The notes below the pieces were generated by a model, which worked only from the letters and a program-made list of their open reading frames with translations, did no database searches and was not told the origin of the DNA. A DNA stretch of 51,663 nucleotides from Chara braunii (taxonomy: Eukaryota > Streptophyta > Charophyceae > Charales > Characeae), in the NCBI GenBank assembly GCA_003427395.1, contig BFEA01000050.1, positions 3,009,535 to 3,061,197 of the forward strand. The letters run 5' to 3'. Position numbers and translations under genes: made by a program. How positions within the stretch are numbered: position 1 is the stretch's first letter; each line of letters begins with the position of its first letter. Shown piece by piece: positions 10,217 through 21,046 of this stretch.

Positions 10217-11250
10217 TCAATCTTCGATAATCTGGCATTTTCCTTTTTGTAGAGACTTCTCGTAGTGAGCGACGACCTGTGGAGCGGTCTGCATCAGTTC
10301 CTCCCGTGTGAACCATCTATCCTCCTTTGGATCAGTGTGATGTCTGAACCGAACCCNGTACTGCAGCTTCGGTTTNGGAGGACNTCCNCTGCCNGTCGGT
10401 CTTGGAACTGGCATTTCCCTGTGATCAACAATGTCGTCGATGTCGACCTCTCCATCCATGGTTGGGGGCAGCATAGAGCGACGAGAGGGACACTGGTCAG
10501 TTTCCTTGAATGGTGCAAGCTTGGAGGCATGAAAGACAGGGTAAGTGCGGAGATGACCAGGGATCCGAATAAATAGGATGGCGCATCCGGATCTTCCCCA
10601 ACAACATCTAGAACCTCCCATGGTCCAAAGTACAATGGCATGAGCTTACGGGAGATCCCGTGCTCACGTCCCAGTTCTTAGGATTTTACCCAGACTCTGT
10701 CCCCTATCTGAAATGTAGAAGGGCAGCGGTGTTTGTTCTCAGATTCTATTATTGCCGCCTGTGCCTTGTGCATCTGTTCTACTGCCTTCTGCATCAATTG
10801 TTCATAGCGATAGGCAAACTCAGGGGTGCCGGGTGCACCAGTTGACTGATTGTCAGGTAGATGAAAGTCTAGGGGCAGTCTGGGTTTGAAAGTCAGTACC
10901 AGACTATTAGGACTTACTCCAGTTGCGCTGTGCACAGCATTGTTATACAGGCTGGCGATGAGAGCAAGTTTCTCATCCCAGTCCACCTGATTGGGCTTGA
11001 TGTAACGCCGCAACAGGTGCTGAACAACGCGGTTAAGCTGCTCTGCTTGGCCATTGGCCTCTGGATGGTTCCCAAAAGTCGCAGTTGTGTTCCCTGTTCT
11101 ACAGCCGCAGCCTTCCACAACTCACTTGTGAATCGGACATCCCTGTCACTAACAATAGACTTTGGGAGCCCAAAGTCTCTGACCCAGTTCTCTTTGAAGA
11201 GTCTAATCACATACTCGGTGAAACGGTTTTCACCTGTCAGCAGTAGCGAG
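10217..11250 (-). pseudogene. Ty3/Gypsy integrase and chromodomain-like C-terminus, degraded
   Basis: The retained part of a Gypsy pol gene. It has DFGLPKSIVSDRDVRF of the integrase core (about 11190-11140), NHPEANGQAEQLNR (about 11070), and the C-terminal FGPWEVL and PVFHASKLAPF blocks (about 10620 and 10530). A chromodomain-like tail follows, with DRWFTREEL (about 10310). At least two frameshifts (near 11075 and 10570) and one stop (10680) break it. Protease, RT and RNase H are absent. Upstream of about 11250 the sequence is unrelated, so the element is cut by another insertion. Ambiguous bases lie at 10357-10394. Confidence 0.85.
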
Positions 11251-11454
11251 CGCAGATCCCAGGGCTCGATCCCTAGTTCCCACCTTACCTGTGTACAGTA
11301 TTTGTGTTGACCTCGAGTGTTTGAACCCGTGACCTGTGTTTTGACAGTTGTTGTTGTTTGTCTTAGGTCGGTGTAGGTGTAGGGGTTCGATCTGTAGACC
11401 TGTCGGATAGGAGTCCTAGTGAGTTCTAGAAGTCGTAGTTGTAGACTTCCTGAA

Positions 11455-11560
11455 GGGTCAAGGTCGTAGCTGCTACAGTCCAGAAAGGTCAAGGTCGTAG
11501 CTGCTACAGTATCGAAAGGCCAAGTCTACGGCCTTCCGGAAGGTCTGAGTAGTGGCCTTT
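11455..11560 (+). repeat. Tandem 33-bp repeat near an LTR
   Basis: The phrase AAGGTCAAGGTCGTAGCT, followed by GCTACAGT, occurs twice with about 33 bp spacing. A diverged third copy follows. No coding role is seen. Confidence 0.5.
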
Positions 11561-12195
11561 CGATGTTCCCCATGTTTAGGCTGAGGCAAGTGGGCAAGTG
11601 GTGAGGCAAGTGGTGTAGTCTACCCGTGCTGAGTCAGCAGTCCCAGTCCTAGGCAGTCCTGGTCCAGTCAAGCAAGTACCGCATGGGACTGTGTGCACTA
11701 CGACCATGGGAAAGGGCCATACCAACAAGTTGCAGAGGTATAAATCAAGAGGCAGCGCCCAGTCATTCATTTCATTCCTGCGGAAGCCATGCGGAAGCGC
11801 TGCCACAGTGACTTGTGCGAGGTGGTCTGCAGAGGAGCCTGAAGTCGAAGTGGCCTGAAGGGAGTTAGCGCCGCCATAGCTGTTGTAGTTAGTATAGTTG
11901 GCGGCCATAGCTGTCGTAGTTCGTATAGGTGTGTGTGTGTGAGTGTGCAGAGTGATGCGTGTGGGGTATCCAGGGTGATCCTAGTTGAAGTGTGCGTGTA
12001 TAGTCGAGTGAGGCGCAGTGACGAACAAAGTGTTGTACAGGCGCTGTTGCGCCATAGCCATTTGAATCCAGGGTGTATCTGAACTGTGTTCGTGGCTACC
12101 ATATCTCTGGGCTTTGAGTGGGCGCAGGTTGCCAGTTTGTTGTATTGCCTGTTTACATGCATGCAAAGTGTGAGTGATTGCGAGTCTGATTGCAC
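11560..12195 (+). repeat. Putative LTR (3' end) of a + strand retrotransposon
   Basis: The stretch ends in ATTGCA one base before a primer binding site, as a 5' LTR should. The block TACATGCATG lies 33 bp upstream of that site. The same block lies 53 bp upstream of the second primer binding site at 51133, which supports a shared LTR family. The left LTR boundary is not resolved. Confidence 0.45.
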
Positions 12196-12207
12196 TGGTA
12201 TCGGAGC
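12196..12207 (+). other. Primer binding site (initiator tRNA-Met type)
   Basis: TGGTATCGGAGC differs by one base from the plant LTR-retrotransposon primer site TGGTATCAGAGC, which is complementary to the 3' end of initiator methionine tRNA. It follows an LTR-like CA end by one base. The internal region runs into an assembly gap, so no coding part of this element is seen. Confidence 0.7.
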
Positions 12208-12339
12208 TGGTTCCCGCTACCTCACGCGCCATCGCCATTGTAGCAGGAGAGAGACGCGTAGGCGCCATAGTTGAAGTGCGCCACTTGAAGAAGAGGTCCG
12301 CCATAGCTGCGCCGCGGAAGAAGGTGACGCGTACCTGCA

Positions 12340-12934
12340 NNNNNNNNNNNNNNNNNNNNNNNNNNNNNNNNNNNNNNNNNNNNNNNNNNNNNNNNNNNNN
12401 NNNNNNNNNNNNNNNNNNNNNNNNNNNNNNNNNNNNNNNNNNNNNNNNNNNNNNNNNNNNNNNNNNNNNNNNNNNNNNNNNNNNNNNNNNNNNNNNNNNN
12501 NNNNNNNNNNNNNNNNNNNNNNNNNNNNNNNNNNNNNNNNNNNNNNNNNNNNNNNNNNNNNNNNNNNNNNNNNNNNNNNNNNNNNNNNNNNNNNNNNNNN
12601 NNNNNNNNNNNNNNNNNNNNNNNNNNNNNNNNNNNNNNNNNNNNNNNNNNNNNNNNNNNNNNNNNNNNNNNNNNNNNNNNNNNNNNNNNNNNNNNNNNNN
12701 NNNNNNNNNNNNNNNNNNNNNNNNNNNNNNNNNNNNNNNNNNNNNNNNNNNNNNNNNNNNNNNNNNNNNNNNNNNNNNNNNNNNNNNNNNNNNNNNNNNN
12801 NNNNNNNNNNNNNNNNNNNNNNNNNNNNNNNNNNNNNNNNNNNNNNNNNNNNNNNNNNNNNNNNNNNNNNNNNNNNNNNNNNNNNNNNNNNNNNNNNNNN
12901 NNNNNNNNNNNNNNNNNNNNNNNNNNNNNNNNNN
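12340..12934. other. Assembly gap (595 N)
   Basis: Unresolved bases inside the putative LTR element. Apparent open frames across it are artefacts. Confidence 0.99.
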
Positions 12935-12982
12935 GTAGAGGTTGGCGAGGAACAAGGTGTCGGCAGCCATAGCCGACAGGGG

Positions 12983-13058
12983 GTTGACCGGGCGTTGACC
13001 AGAGCGTTGACCGATCGTTGACCAAGGCATTGACCGGAGCTGCTGACCACGACTTTGA
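12983..13058 (+). repeat. TTGACC minisatellite (W-box-like units)
   Basis: TTGACC occurs five times at 11-12 bp steps (12984, 12995, 13007, 13018, 13030), followed by TGACC and TTGAC variants. TTGACC matches the WRKY W-box core, but the regular spacing fits a short minisatellite equally well. Confidence 0.6.
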
Positions 13059-15270
13059 CTAAGCTGGAGTTGGTATAATCTCGCCAAGCCCCTAGCCTAT
13101 CCCCTCGCCCTATGGATGTGCACTCACCCTATGGTACTTGCCGAGTCTGAGTCTGTCTGTCTCTTCTTTCTGCATTGAGTCTCTTCTGTCTAGGTGATAG
13201 GACTCCGTGTATGAAGGATAGGGCGTCGTTGACCAAACCCCTGCCCGGCTGAGTAGGGCTAAAGGTTGTGTCTGACGACTCGACTGTCCCGGAGGGCACG
13301 AACCCTCCCAAGGACCGATACTGACCGGCGGGCTGCTCGGTGTGACACGGTAGGCCCGAAATCTTAGTTGTGGGCTGCACAACGGGCCGTCTAAATCTTG
13401 AGAGAACCTGCTGATCGCGTCGTCCTGTCTGCGACGTTAAAGAATTCCTGCGGATTTACAGGGGATCTCCTTAAATGCCTCCTGATCAGCAACAGGTTTT
13501 GTAGTGACGACTGTAGTTTAGAACCTAGGCTAGTGCCCCTAGTTGACAGGGTCTGAACCGGAGTGAAAGCCAGGTGGGTTTGACCGCAGGTGCTGGGCAT
13601 CTGGGTCTGGATTGCGAGGACTGTTGTTGCGAAAGCTTCCGTCGGCCGTGGTAATCTGGCTGGAACGAAGGGTAAGATTTTGTACTCCATAGAGACTCAG
13701 TCAGTCTTAAGTTAAGTAGGGGGAGCGTCTAAGTGGTGAGGAGTGAAACCGTTGTTGAGCTGTGCACCTATCACCATGGTTGACACGCTGTCGAGCGCAT
13801 CGGTCTGGCACCGCACAGGGTAGCGCGGGACCCTCTCGGCCGCGTCACGTAGGAGTTGGTTTTAATCCTCGTCGCGAATATACATGGAGTTTCCGCAAGC
13901 CGCTCCGATCGAGTGCGCCAGCCATACCTCTCGCGAGCCCCTATGACAGGATAGGGCCTACGCGAGACACGACTTACCTCCACCTTACGGGAACTGTCGC
14001 CTCCCTTCGGTGGGCGTATCCCCACCGAGCTACCAGTCCACAGTACGAAAGCTGATCAGTTGCAATCGCAGAGGTGGACCAGCCGAGGGCGTTTCTCGTT
14101 CGTTGTAGCATAGACGGTACGCGCGGTAGTACGCCTCTATCGAACCCGCACGCGAACCGGCATCTTGGGGGGGCTGAGGTCCCAAGCGCGACTCGTCGCC
14201 GGTCGACTAGGACGCATCCCACACACCACGCGCACACCACTATAAAGAACATAAAAATAAATATACACACGCATATGCACATATACAGAACGATGCAGAG
14301 CAAACAATGCGACAACATTCCTAGTCCCTTAGTAGCCATCCCATAACCTACCGATGCGGAAATCGGATAGGCGTCGCACGCGAGACTTGATATAAAATCG
14401 CGCGGACGCAGGGCTAACTCATATCGATTTGCAATGCAAGCGTACGCAAGCGGTCGCAGTGATGGCGTACTATGTAGTATCCATACTCAGGCGATCCTCG
14501 TTAGTCTCGAGGGTCGCATTCGACGCTCAAGTGTCGGCTGACACGCGCCTTGAGGATTAATCTCTCGACGCTGGGTCTCAGTAGGCCGCGCGAAAACACT
14601 AAAGACATATATATCACATAAATATAAATGGTTCTTAATATGTGACGATCACTTCTCACAATCACAGTGGAGCTCCTCTCAGCCATATATATATGTATGT
14701 GAGCGCAGACAGTCAAAATCCAACGTCCGAATCACCAAACATACCTGCAATCACATCAAAGATCCCACCAAAAGTCCAAGCACTACACGGGGTCAACTTC
14801 AACCATTCTCTGCATTCCACCCATTGCTTTTAGCCATACAGACCTTACTCTTGTGCAACTCCCAAAATAAAATACTCAGTATTTTTCCTTAAATGACCAT
14901 TCAAAATAAAATCCGGGTGAAAACACAACAAAACAATTTAAATCCCAAGGCTATAGCCTTTAGGTTGAGTGGCAGGAGTGAATTGGAGTTGAATTGTAAA
15001 CCGACGAATCGGCAACCGACCTGTTATCAATGATAACAGAAGATGATCCCTGTAGGATCAAGTTGAGATCAAGAAGATCTGTAACACAAGACAGGTCAAT
15101 CCCCAATCTAAATCTATAAGTCCATGGTGAATAATCCCCATATCACGATCTCACTCAAATCATCAATATTAACTAAGCCTAAATCTACCTCTAAGCAAGT
15201 GCCAAAGAAAAGGTAGACCTTTGACAGAATCTGCTCTATAAAGAGTGGATTGCCAAAATTGCCACCTGTC
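13059..15270. other. No gene recognised
   Basis: About 2.2 kb without a supported gene. The 13.7-14.6 kb part is CpG-rich and 14.8-15.3 kb is AT-rich. Short open frames overlap on both strands and match nothing I know. The change in composition suggests several old insertions. Confidence 0.5.
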
Positions 15271-15279
15271 AAAATATAA

Positions 15280-15845
15280 TCTAACTCCTTTAAACTAAGA
15301 AAATTTCGGCAGCGCTTCCCGTAGGAAAAATGTCTTTTCATAATTTATATCAGCCCGAATATAATCACAGAAATAGTCTTTAACTTTCCAAAGTCAAATT
15401 TTGTCTAACTCCCTGAACTAGCAAAAATTTGGACAGCACTCCCTTTAGAAAAGGAGACTTTCCAGATTTATACTGAGTCGGATATGAACTCAAACATAAA
15501 ATTTGAGTTCAACTAAGACAAAATTCAACTAACTCTTTGGATTTGTAGAAATTTCGGCAGCGCTTCCCGTAGAGAAAGTGTTATTCTAAGATTTATACAA
15601 AGCTAAGTTCATAATATAAAGTGACTTTGACTTTTTAAGGTCTAATTTTGTCTAACTCCCTGAATTAGCAAAAATTTGGGCAGCACTCCCTTTAGAAAAG
15701 GAGGTGTCCCAAATTTTTACTAAGCCAAAAGGTCAGAAAAAGCTAGGCCCTGAAAAAGACAAAATTTGACTGACTCCTTGGTTTTGTAGAAATTTCGGCA
15801 GCGCTTCCCGTAGAGAAAGTGGCTTACCAAGATTTATACAAGGCC
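15280..15845 (+). repeat. Alternating A/B tandem array (about 245-bp dimer)
   Basis: Two related motifs alternate. A contains AAATTTCGGCAGCGCTTCCC (15301, 15549, 15790). B contains AAAAATTTGG, ACAGCACTCCCTTTAG and neighbouring bases (about 15423 and 15668). A-to-A and B-to-B distances are 241-248 bp, so the array is a higher-order repeat of a diverged 120-bp dimer. Similar TTTCGGCAGC phrases occur, from memory, in non-coding parts of plant Gypsy elements; that link is unverified. Confidence 0.75.
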
Positions 15846-16130
15846 AAGTATAACAAAAGATCCCAGAAAATGCAGAAATTAACCTAAGTAACAAAACTTA
15901 GCTCAGAAAATGCAGGAATTGAAACTAACTCCTATGACTCTAACACGTGGCGAGCAACTAAAGCAACTACCTATCAAACTGAAACTCGGACTAAGTAGTA
16001 GCCTCACTCAGTTACATGCAGGTCAAACCACAAAGGTAAATACTCTCACCATCCCAAAGTCAACTTAGCAAACAATAGTTCATAGTCTTTCAATGATTTA
16101 TCCCCTTATACCCAGCTTACATAGGGCATA

Positions 16131-16856
16131 AAGCTAGACCACCCAAACTTATGGAACATGTCTAGCTCAGCCATGGAGTATACACAAACACAGGGCACCA
16201 CAACTTTTCTCTTCTTTGGGCATGTGACTAGGCCATCCTAGTCGCCCTGAACTGTTTAAATATCCAAACTTTATATAATTGTTTGCACTTAGTCTTTTGA
16301 GGTAGCATATAACTGAACCGATCATCTTCAACTCAAGATCCAGCCTGCCCCTTCGTACCACAAGTTTATTCTTAATTAATACTCTCTTCAGTTGGTGATA
16401 AGCTATAGTCAGACCACCCAAACTTATGGAACCCTCTCTGACTAGCCTGTTCATAGATAATATAATAATAGAATATAACCAAGTTATAACCTTCTGGTTT
16501 CAGCATGTGCGAGGCGTTGGACCAAGACCACCCAAACTTATGGAATATGTCTTGGTCCTCGGCCTGGTTCATTTCTCTCCAAACCAAAGCAGGAAGAGGT
16601 TGAGCCACCCAAACTTATGGAACATGCTCAGACCTCCTCTTTCAGGAACTAAAGAAACTAACAAAACCCAAAGCAAACAAGGCGACCAAGCCACCCAAAC
16701 TTATGGAACATGCTTGGTCCCTGAAAGGCAATCACATTCAGCCCTCACAAGTTTGAGCAACCAGACCACCCAAACTTATGGAACATGTCTGGTCCTCCAG
16801 GCAATCCAAAATAAACACAGCACTGGGTCTCCCCAAACTTATGGGGAGTTCCCAGC
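16131..16856. repeat. Array of seven hairpins with constant loop and variable complementary arms
   Basis: A 20-nt core, CACCCAAACTTATGGAACAT or a near variant, is flanked each time by arms that differ between copies but pair with each other. Arms are: AGCTAGAC (16132-16139/16160-16167); TAGTCAGA (16406-16413/16437-16444); GGACCAAGAC (16519-16528/16549-16558); TGAGC plus GAGGT with one bulge (16596-16605/16626-16636); GACCAAGC (16684-16691/16712-16719); ACCAGAC (16760-16766/16787-16793). The seventh has CTCCCCA/TGGGGAG directly around AACTTA, inside CTGGG/CCCAG (16823-16855). A further arm-only stem, GACTAGG/CCTAGTC, lies at 16226-16243. Spacing between the first and last is irregular, 64-275 bp. 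No protein-coding signal is seen. Confidence 0.85.
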
Positions 16857-17289
16857 CTTAATGACCCAGTCTAACTTCATGCAATACTACCTTTCTCCCA
16901 CCCTTCCCCCAGATGCAACCCCACAATCTACTTTCAGTCAAACAATGAAGCTGAAACTGACATTGCGCATACATTCCTTTACTTAGTCTGATTATGTCAT
17001 GAAAGAAAGCAAAGTCATAGGGGCAATCTCATGCATATATCAGTCAAACTAAAGGGAAGTAGTCAAACAGGGGAAATATGGGGTCATACAGATAGAGAAA
17101 GGTATACCTGATGGTTCCCTGCCTCCAGAACTCCTCTTGAGTTCTGGCAGAGCTCCCGCAATCGGTGGGCTGACTCCCCACAGAGTCTTGTTGCGGTCCT
17201 ACAGGTTGCAATCCCACATGCCGCCTTCCTCTCAGAACTGGATTAGACTTAGAGTAAGAAGGGCTGAAATAGGGGTTTGAGACTCTCGA

Positions 17290-17352
17290 GATATAGGAGA
17301 GGGATTGACTCAACTCTCAGGAGAGGGACTGACTCAACTCTCAGGAGAGGGC
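17290..17352 (+). repeat. 25-bp direct repeat
   Basis: GACTCAACTCTCAGGAGAGG occurs twice, 25 bp apart, preceded by a diverged copy with ATATAGGAGAGG. No function seen. Confidence 0.6.
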
Positions 17353-18610
17353 CTCGTAATCTTAAGTTGCCCGAGGGCCCCGCAATGACGACCAAAACAC
17401 GCAGTCGTCGGTCAACTGAGGTCAATCCATCAATTGTTAACTCCCCGGCGATCCTCCAAATTCTCTGCAAAGGCCTCCTTATTCATGCCTGATCACTCCC
17501 TCAAACGCAGAATCCGCTGGCGTGGCCGGGTCACTATCCTCCTGAACCCTTGACTCATCTCCACCAGACGCCTGATCAAAGCTATGGCCAGGCATGTATC
17601 TAACCCCCGGTTGGTCTTGCGATACTGCAACTTGGTAGGATAGCCAGCAATCAAGCCTTCATCTCTCAGCTTGCCGGTAACTACGTCAATCAACACAATA
17701 AGCCGTACACCAGCCAACAAGTAAGTCTCTTTGCAATCCCTCAGTTCTCCCTCAATTGGCTTGCTCCGCACTCCACAGACCTCATTTTCTCTTGCAACAA
17801 CGAGTCTGTGAGCATGTATGTCCTCTCTTCCTCTCCCTCTAGTGCAAGCGTCCTCCTCCTTTTGTTCCACCACGCATGTTCAGACTCTGTCTCTCTCGCT
17901 ACAGAACGCGGCTAATCCATAGTGGTCTCACTGATAGACCTTTCTTTCTCTCTCCGTGTCACTTGTCACCCAACCCGTGTAGTATGTGACTGCAACTTAG
18001 GCCGTCGTAATACCAAGGACAATCGAAACAACCGAAGCCCAGGGTATAGCAACGATCTATCGAGACGACGAATGTCACGACGAGACCCGCTCTTTAAGGG
18101 AACCACCACGCAGCCAACGAGCAGTGATATCCTTACTCCACTGCTCTTCAAATGTCCAAATGCGGTTGCATCTATTGTTAAAAACTCAGACGGTACGTGG
18201 CTGCTGAGGCTATCCGTCGGATTCGAACTTTCATGTCTGCAAATCGGAAGTTGGCCTCACGAGGTTACCACGACAAAAAGTCGACGAAGAACACTATGAG
18301 CGACCGCCCTCCTTCTAGGGAACCTGCATACGGCCCGCTGCACTCTCGGACAGCACCTCGTTGAGCAGCAAGGCTCAGTAGTCGGCGAGACGGTCACTCT
18401 CACACAGGTAAGTATATTTCCCCTTACCCTCCATTCCTCTTACTGCGCCCATATTTGTTACATGCACTCAGGCTCAACTTCTGCCGGATGCAGCTGTGAA
18501 GCGTAGCGAGCCAAGGGTCCAAAACATCAATGGAGAGTTTTCCCTCTCTCTCTCTCTACTCCAGGTGCAGCCCGTCCTGTGCCCATTGTCGGCGTACCAA
18601 ACATCCAATT
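17353..18610. other. No gene recognised; possible tRNA-like piece near 18.2 kb
   Basis: A 126-codon open frame on the - strand (17873-17493) resembles no family I know, and I do not call it a gene. Near 18205-18245 the - strand has AAGTTCGAATCC, like a tRNA T-arm (Pol III B box), without a complete cloverleaf. This could be a SINE remnant. Confidence 0.35.
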
Positions 18611-18615
18611 TGAGA

Positions 18616-19366
18616 ATGAATCTCCCCCTAAGACACGGAGAGATTCATAAAAAAAATTGAGACTTAACAAAGAATAAAATTTCCCCTCTACGCAGCAGTT
18701 TACCTCTCACAGCCACCAACCTAACAGTCACTCTGCCATACCCACGCAGCCCGCTCTCTGACTAACTCTCTCTCCCCTAATCTACCACTAACTCTTCACC
18801 TATTCCGACTGCACCACGTGATTCGCTCCTTATCAACTGCGCCATCAGCTGCGCCATAAAAGACTGAATCTTCCCTGAAACATGGGAAGATTCACGTTAC
18901 TTCAAAATGACCTCCCATTCAGCGCAGCCCATGCCTCCAATAGCACCTACCCTGCATTCTGACTGTGAAATTTGAGCCCGCCATCGCGCTAGCAACATAA
19001 AAAAACTGAACTTATCATCCTACTTCGCCCGATTCCATAAAGAGTCGGGCAAAACATCAAACTTTTCTTCCTACGAACTCCACGGTCCCGTCACTTTCAC
19101 GCATCCCGTAACTCTCATCCCACAACACCCCTTTCCTCTCCGCACTTTCTCACCGCGCCATTAGATTCGCCCGCCCTTGAAACCTCAGACTAACACTTTA
19201 GGTTGCTCGAATCCATCGAGAATCGGGCAGGATGTGCCCGTTTCCCTTTCCTCCACTTCTCCGCCGGCCATATCTTTGTGCACTCCTTTTCTCACTAACC
19301 TCCCGTTCTACTAATCTAACGCGGCATCTGACTTCACCACGTAGTTCGCCCGGGGCCAAAACCCCG
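18616..19366. repeat. Second, looser hairpin series
   Basis: Four or five stem-loops with unlike arms lie 145-250 bp apart: ATGAATCTC (18616/18640), TGAATCTTCCC (18865/18884, perfect 11 bp with loop TGAAACAT), GCCCGATTC with one G-T pair (19027/19042, loop CATAAA), CTCGA (19206/19216) and CGGGG (19351/19362, loop CCAAAA). Flanks also repeat loosely; CACCACGT appears before two of them. These look like degenerate repeat units that each carry a foldback with its own arms. Confidence 0.55.
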
Positions 19367-19369
19367 AGA

Positions 19370-21040
19370 TCGCCTTTGTTCCTACCCGAAACGACCCTCA
19401 ATCGGACGTGCTCCCGCTTCTCTGCTGCGCCAGGGTTCGCAACCCGAGTCCAAATGTACCTGGCGCGATTTAGCGTCCAGATTCATTCGGCTTTCTTCAC
19501 TACCTTACTGCCTCTGCTCTTCCTTCTCTGCAGTGTCGTGCTCCCGCTGTTTCGTCTCTCCTTCGTCCCCCCCCCGCGTTGCCTAGGCCGTACCCTCTCC
19601 CTCAATCCGCCTGTGTCTCATTCTCTCCGGCTAACGCTGTTTCTCAACAGCGGCCGACTGTGCAGCGCCCGACCCCTCCGAAGACTGTGCAGCAGTTCCA
19701 CAGCGGGCGGCTGCCTTAGAGCGGCTCAAAAACGGCCGGCAACTAGGTGGCCCGCTCGTATACCCAAGCCCCGACGAGCGGTTTGCCCGCTGCCTCGCTA
19801 CTCCTGCCTCAGCGCTCGTCGCCTGCTTGCGCAATTGCCCTGCCCGCTGCTGCTGCCTCAGCGCTCGTTGCTCCTTGCTCTCACTATCGGTCCGCCAACT
19901 CCTTTGCTCAGCGGCCTTCCGAACTGCCCCGACCAGCCTGAGAAAACTCCGGGGAGAACTAGCTACGGGGCGGCTTGATTAGTCTCTCGCCCCTATACCC
20001 ACGTTTGACGAACTATTTGCCCGTCAGTGTCACTGTACGCCCCCCTCTGAACTCCCACTAGGTGCCCCGTCTGAGCAGGCCGCCCCATCTTCCAAAACCC
20101 AGATGGGCAGCCCTCACACGGACAACAGTCAAGAAGACGGGGACATGACCCCACTGCAATCTGTAGCGGGCCTGGATGACGAGGCCGCGACGCAGATCTT
20201 GATGGTAGTGGCAAATATTCAAGTGAGAACTTCGAAGACCGAAGTGAAAAAGTGTTCACCGACTAGTTGGGCACTCGACAGGGCCGTGCGCCTCCTCATT
20301 ATGTCCTAAGCCGCTGTCCGCCTCCTCCGGCTTCGACAGGCATGCCCATTCAACCCTCTTTACGACGGTCAGCCAGCATCCTGAACACGCAGGTACCCAG
20401 ATGGGTCCGCAAAAAAAAAAAAAAAAAAAAAAGTGTGTGCTCAAAGTCCTCAACCGCCTTGATGACACCTAAATCCGGCCTCACGTCTTGATTCAAAGAA
20501 TGATGAGGCATAAAAGTAAATAGCAACGATGATAAATAATAAAATATTTAGAAAATTTTAGCTCCGACTACACTGACAACAAAATCAAGGGGAACAGCCC
20601 GTCGGGCCCTCAGCCCCCATGCTCCTCCCCGCCGCTTCGGTACTCCTGCGTCGTCACCGCTGGCCTCAATCCCTGAACCTCTCTGATGAAAGTCCGATGT
20701 TCTAACCGCTAGTGCTAGGCCCAAGGCTGGGTCTGGCTTTGACGAACACCCAAATAAACCAATACTGCGCTACGCGCAGGTCTACCGAAACGCTAAAAAA
20801 AAAATCACCTTTGGGTCGATGCCGTCCTCCGTACGTACGCACAGGTCACAGGCATGCACATCAATCAGCGAGACATAATCTTCTTAATCCTAACTTGGTC
20901 TGAAAAATAAAATAAAAATTATGGCCGGCGATCACGCCGACTCTTCAATCATCAACAAATAAAAAGATCACGAGCGCCTCAAACCCGCGCACCCACACAC
21001 TCTTTATTCTAGTTAGCCATCAGCCGTATGAGCAACAGAG
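19370..21040. other. No gene recognised; C/T-rich sequence, A-run and a tRNA-like segment
   Basis: Long open frames here are C/T-rich low-complexity translations and not convincing genes. An A-run lies at about 20410-20430. On the - strand, 20725-20645 reads GCACTAGCGGTTAGAACATC, then CGGACTTTCATCAG, then GGTTCAGGGATTGAG. This resembles the D-arm, anticodon arm and T-arm of a tRNA but does not fold cleanly, so it could be a tRNA-derived SINE head or tRNA pseudogene. Confidence 0.35.
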
Positions 21041-21046
21041 ATTACC

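Noticed and set aside
12174-13087. Open frames across the N gap
   Set aside because: Ns do not create stops, so the length is artificial.
16131-16856. CRISPR-like array
   Set aside because: There is a repeated core with variable neighbours, but the variable parts are complementary arms and spacing is irregular. The genome is eukaryotic and no cas genes exist here.
17493-17873. 126-codon open frame on the - strand
   Set aside because: No recognisable domain, no neighbouring gene structure, and the composition is that of the flanks. A chance frame is likely.
19232-19978. 248-codon open frame on the + strand
   Set aside because: Translation is Ser/Leu/Pro/Arg-rich low-complexity from C/T-rich DNA, with overlapping open frames on the other strand. 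No domain seen.
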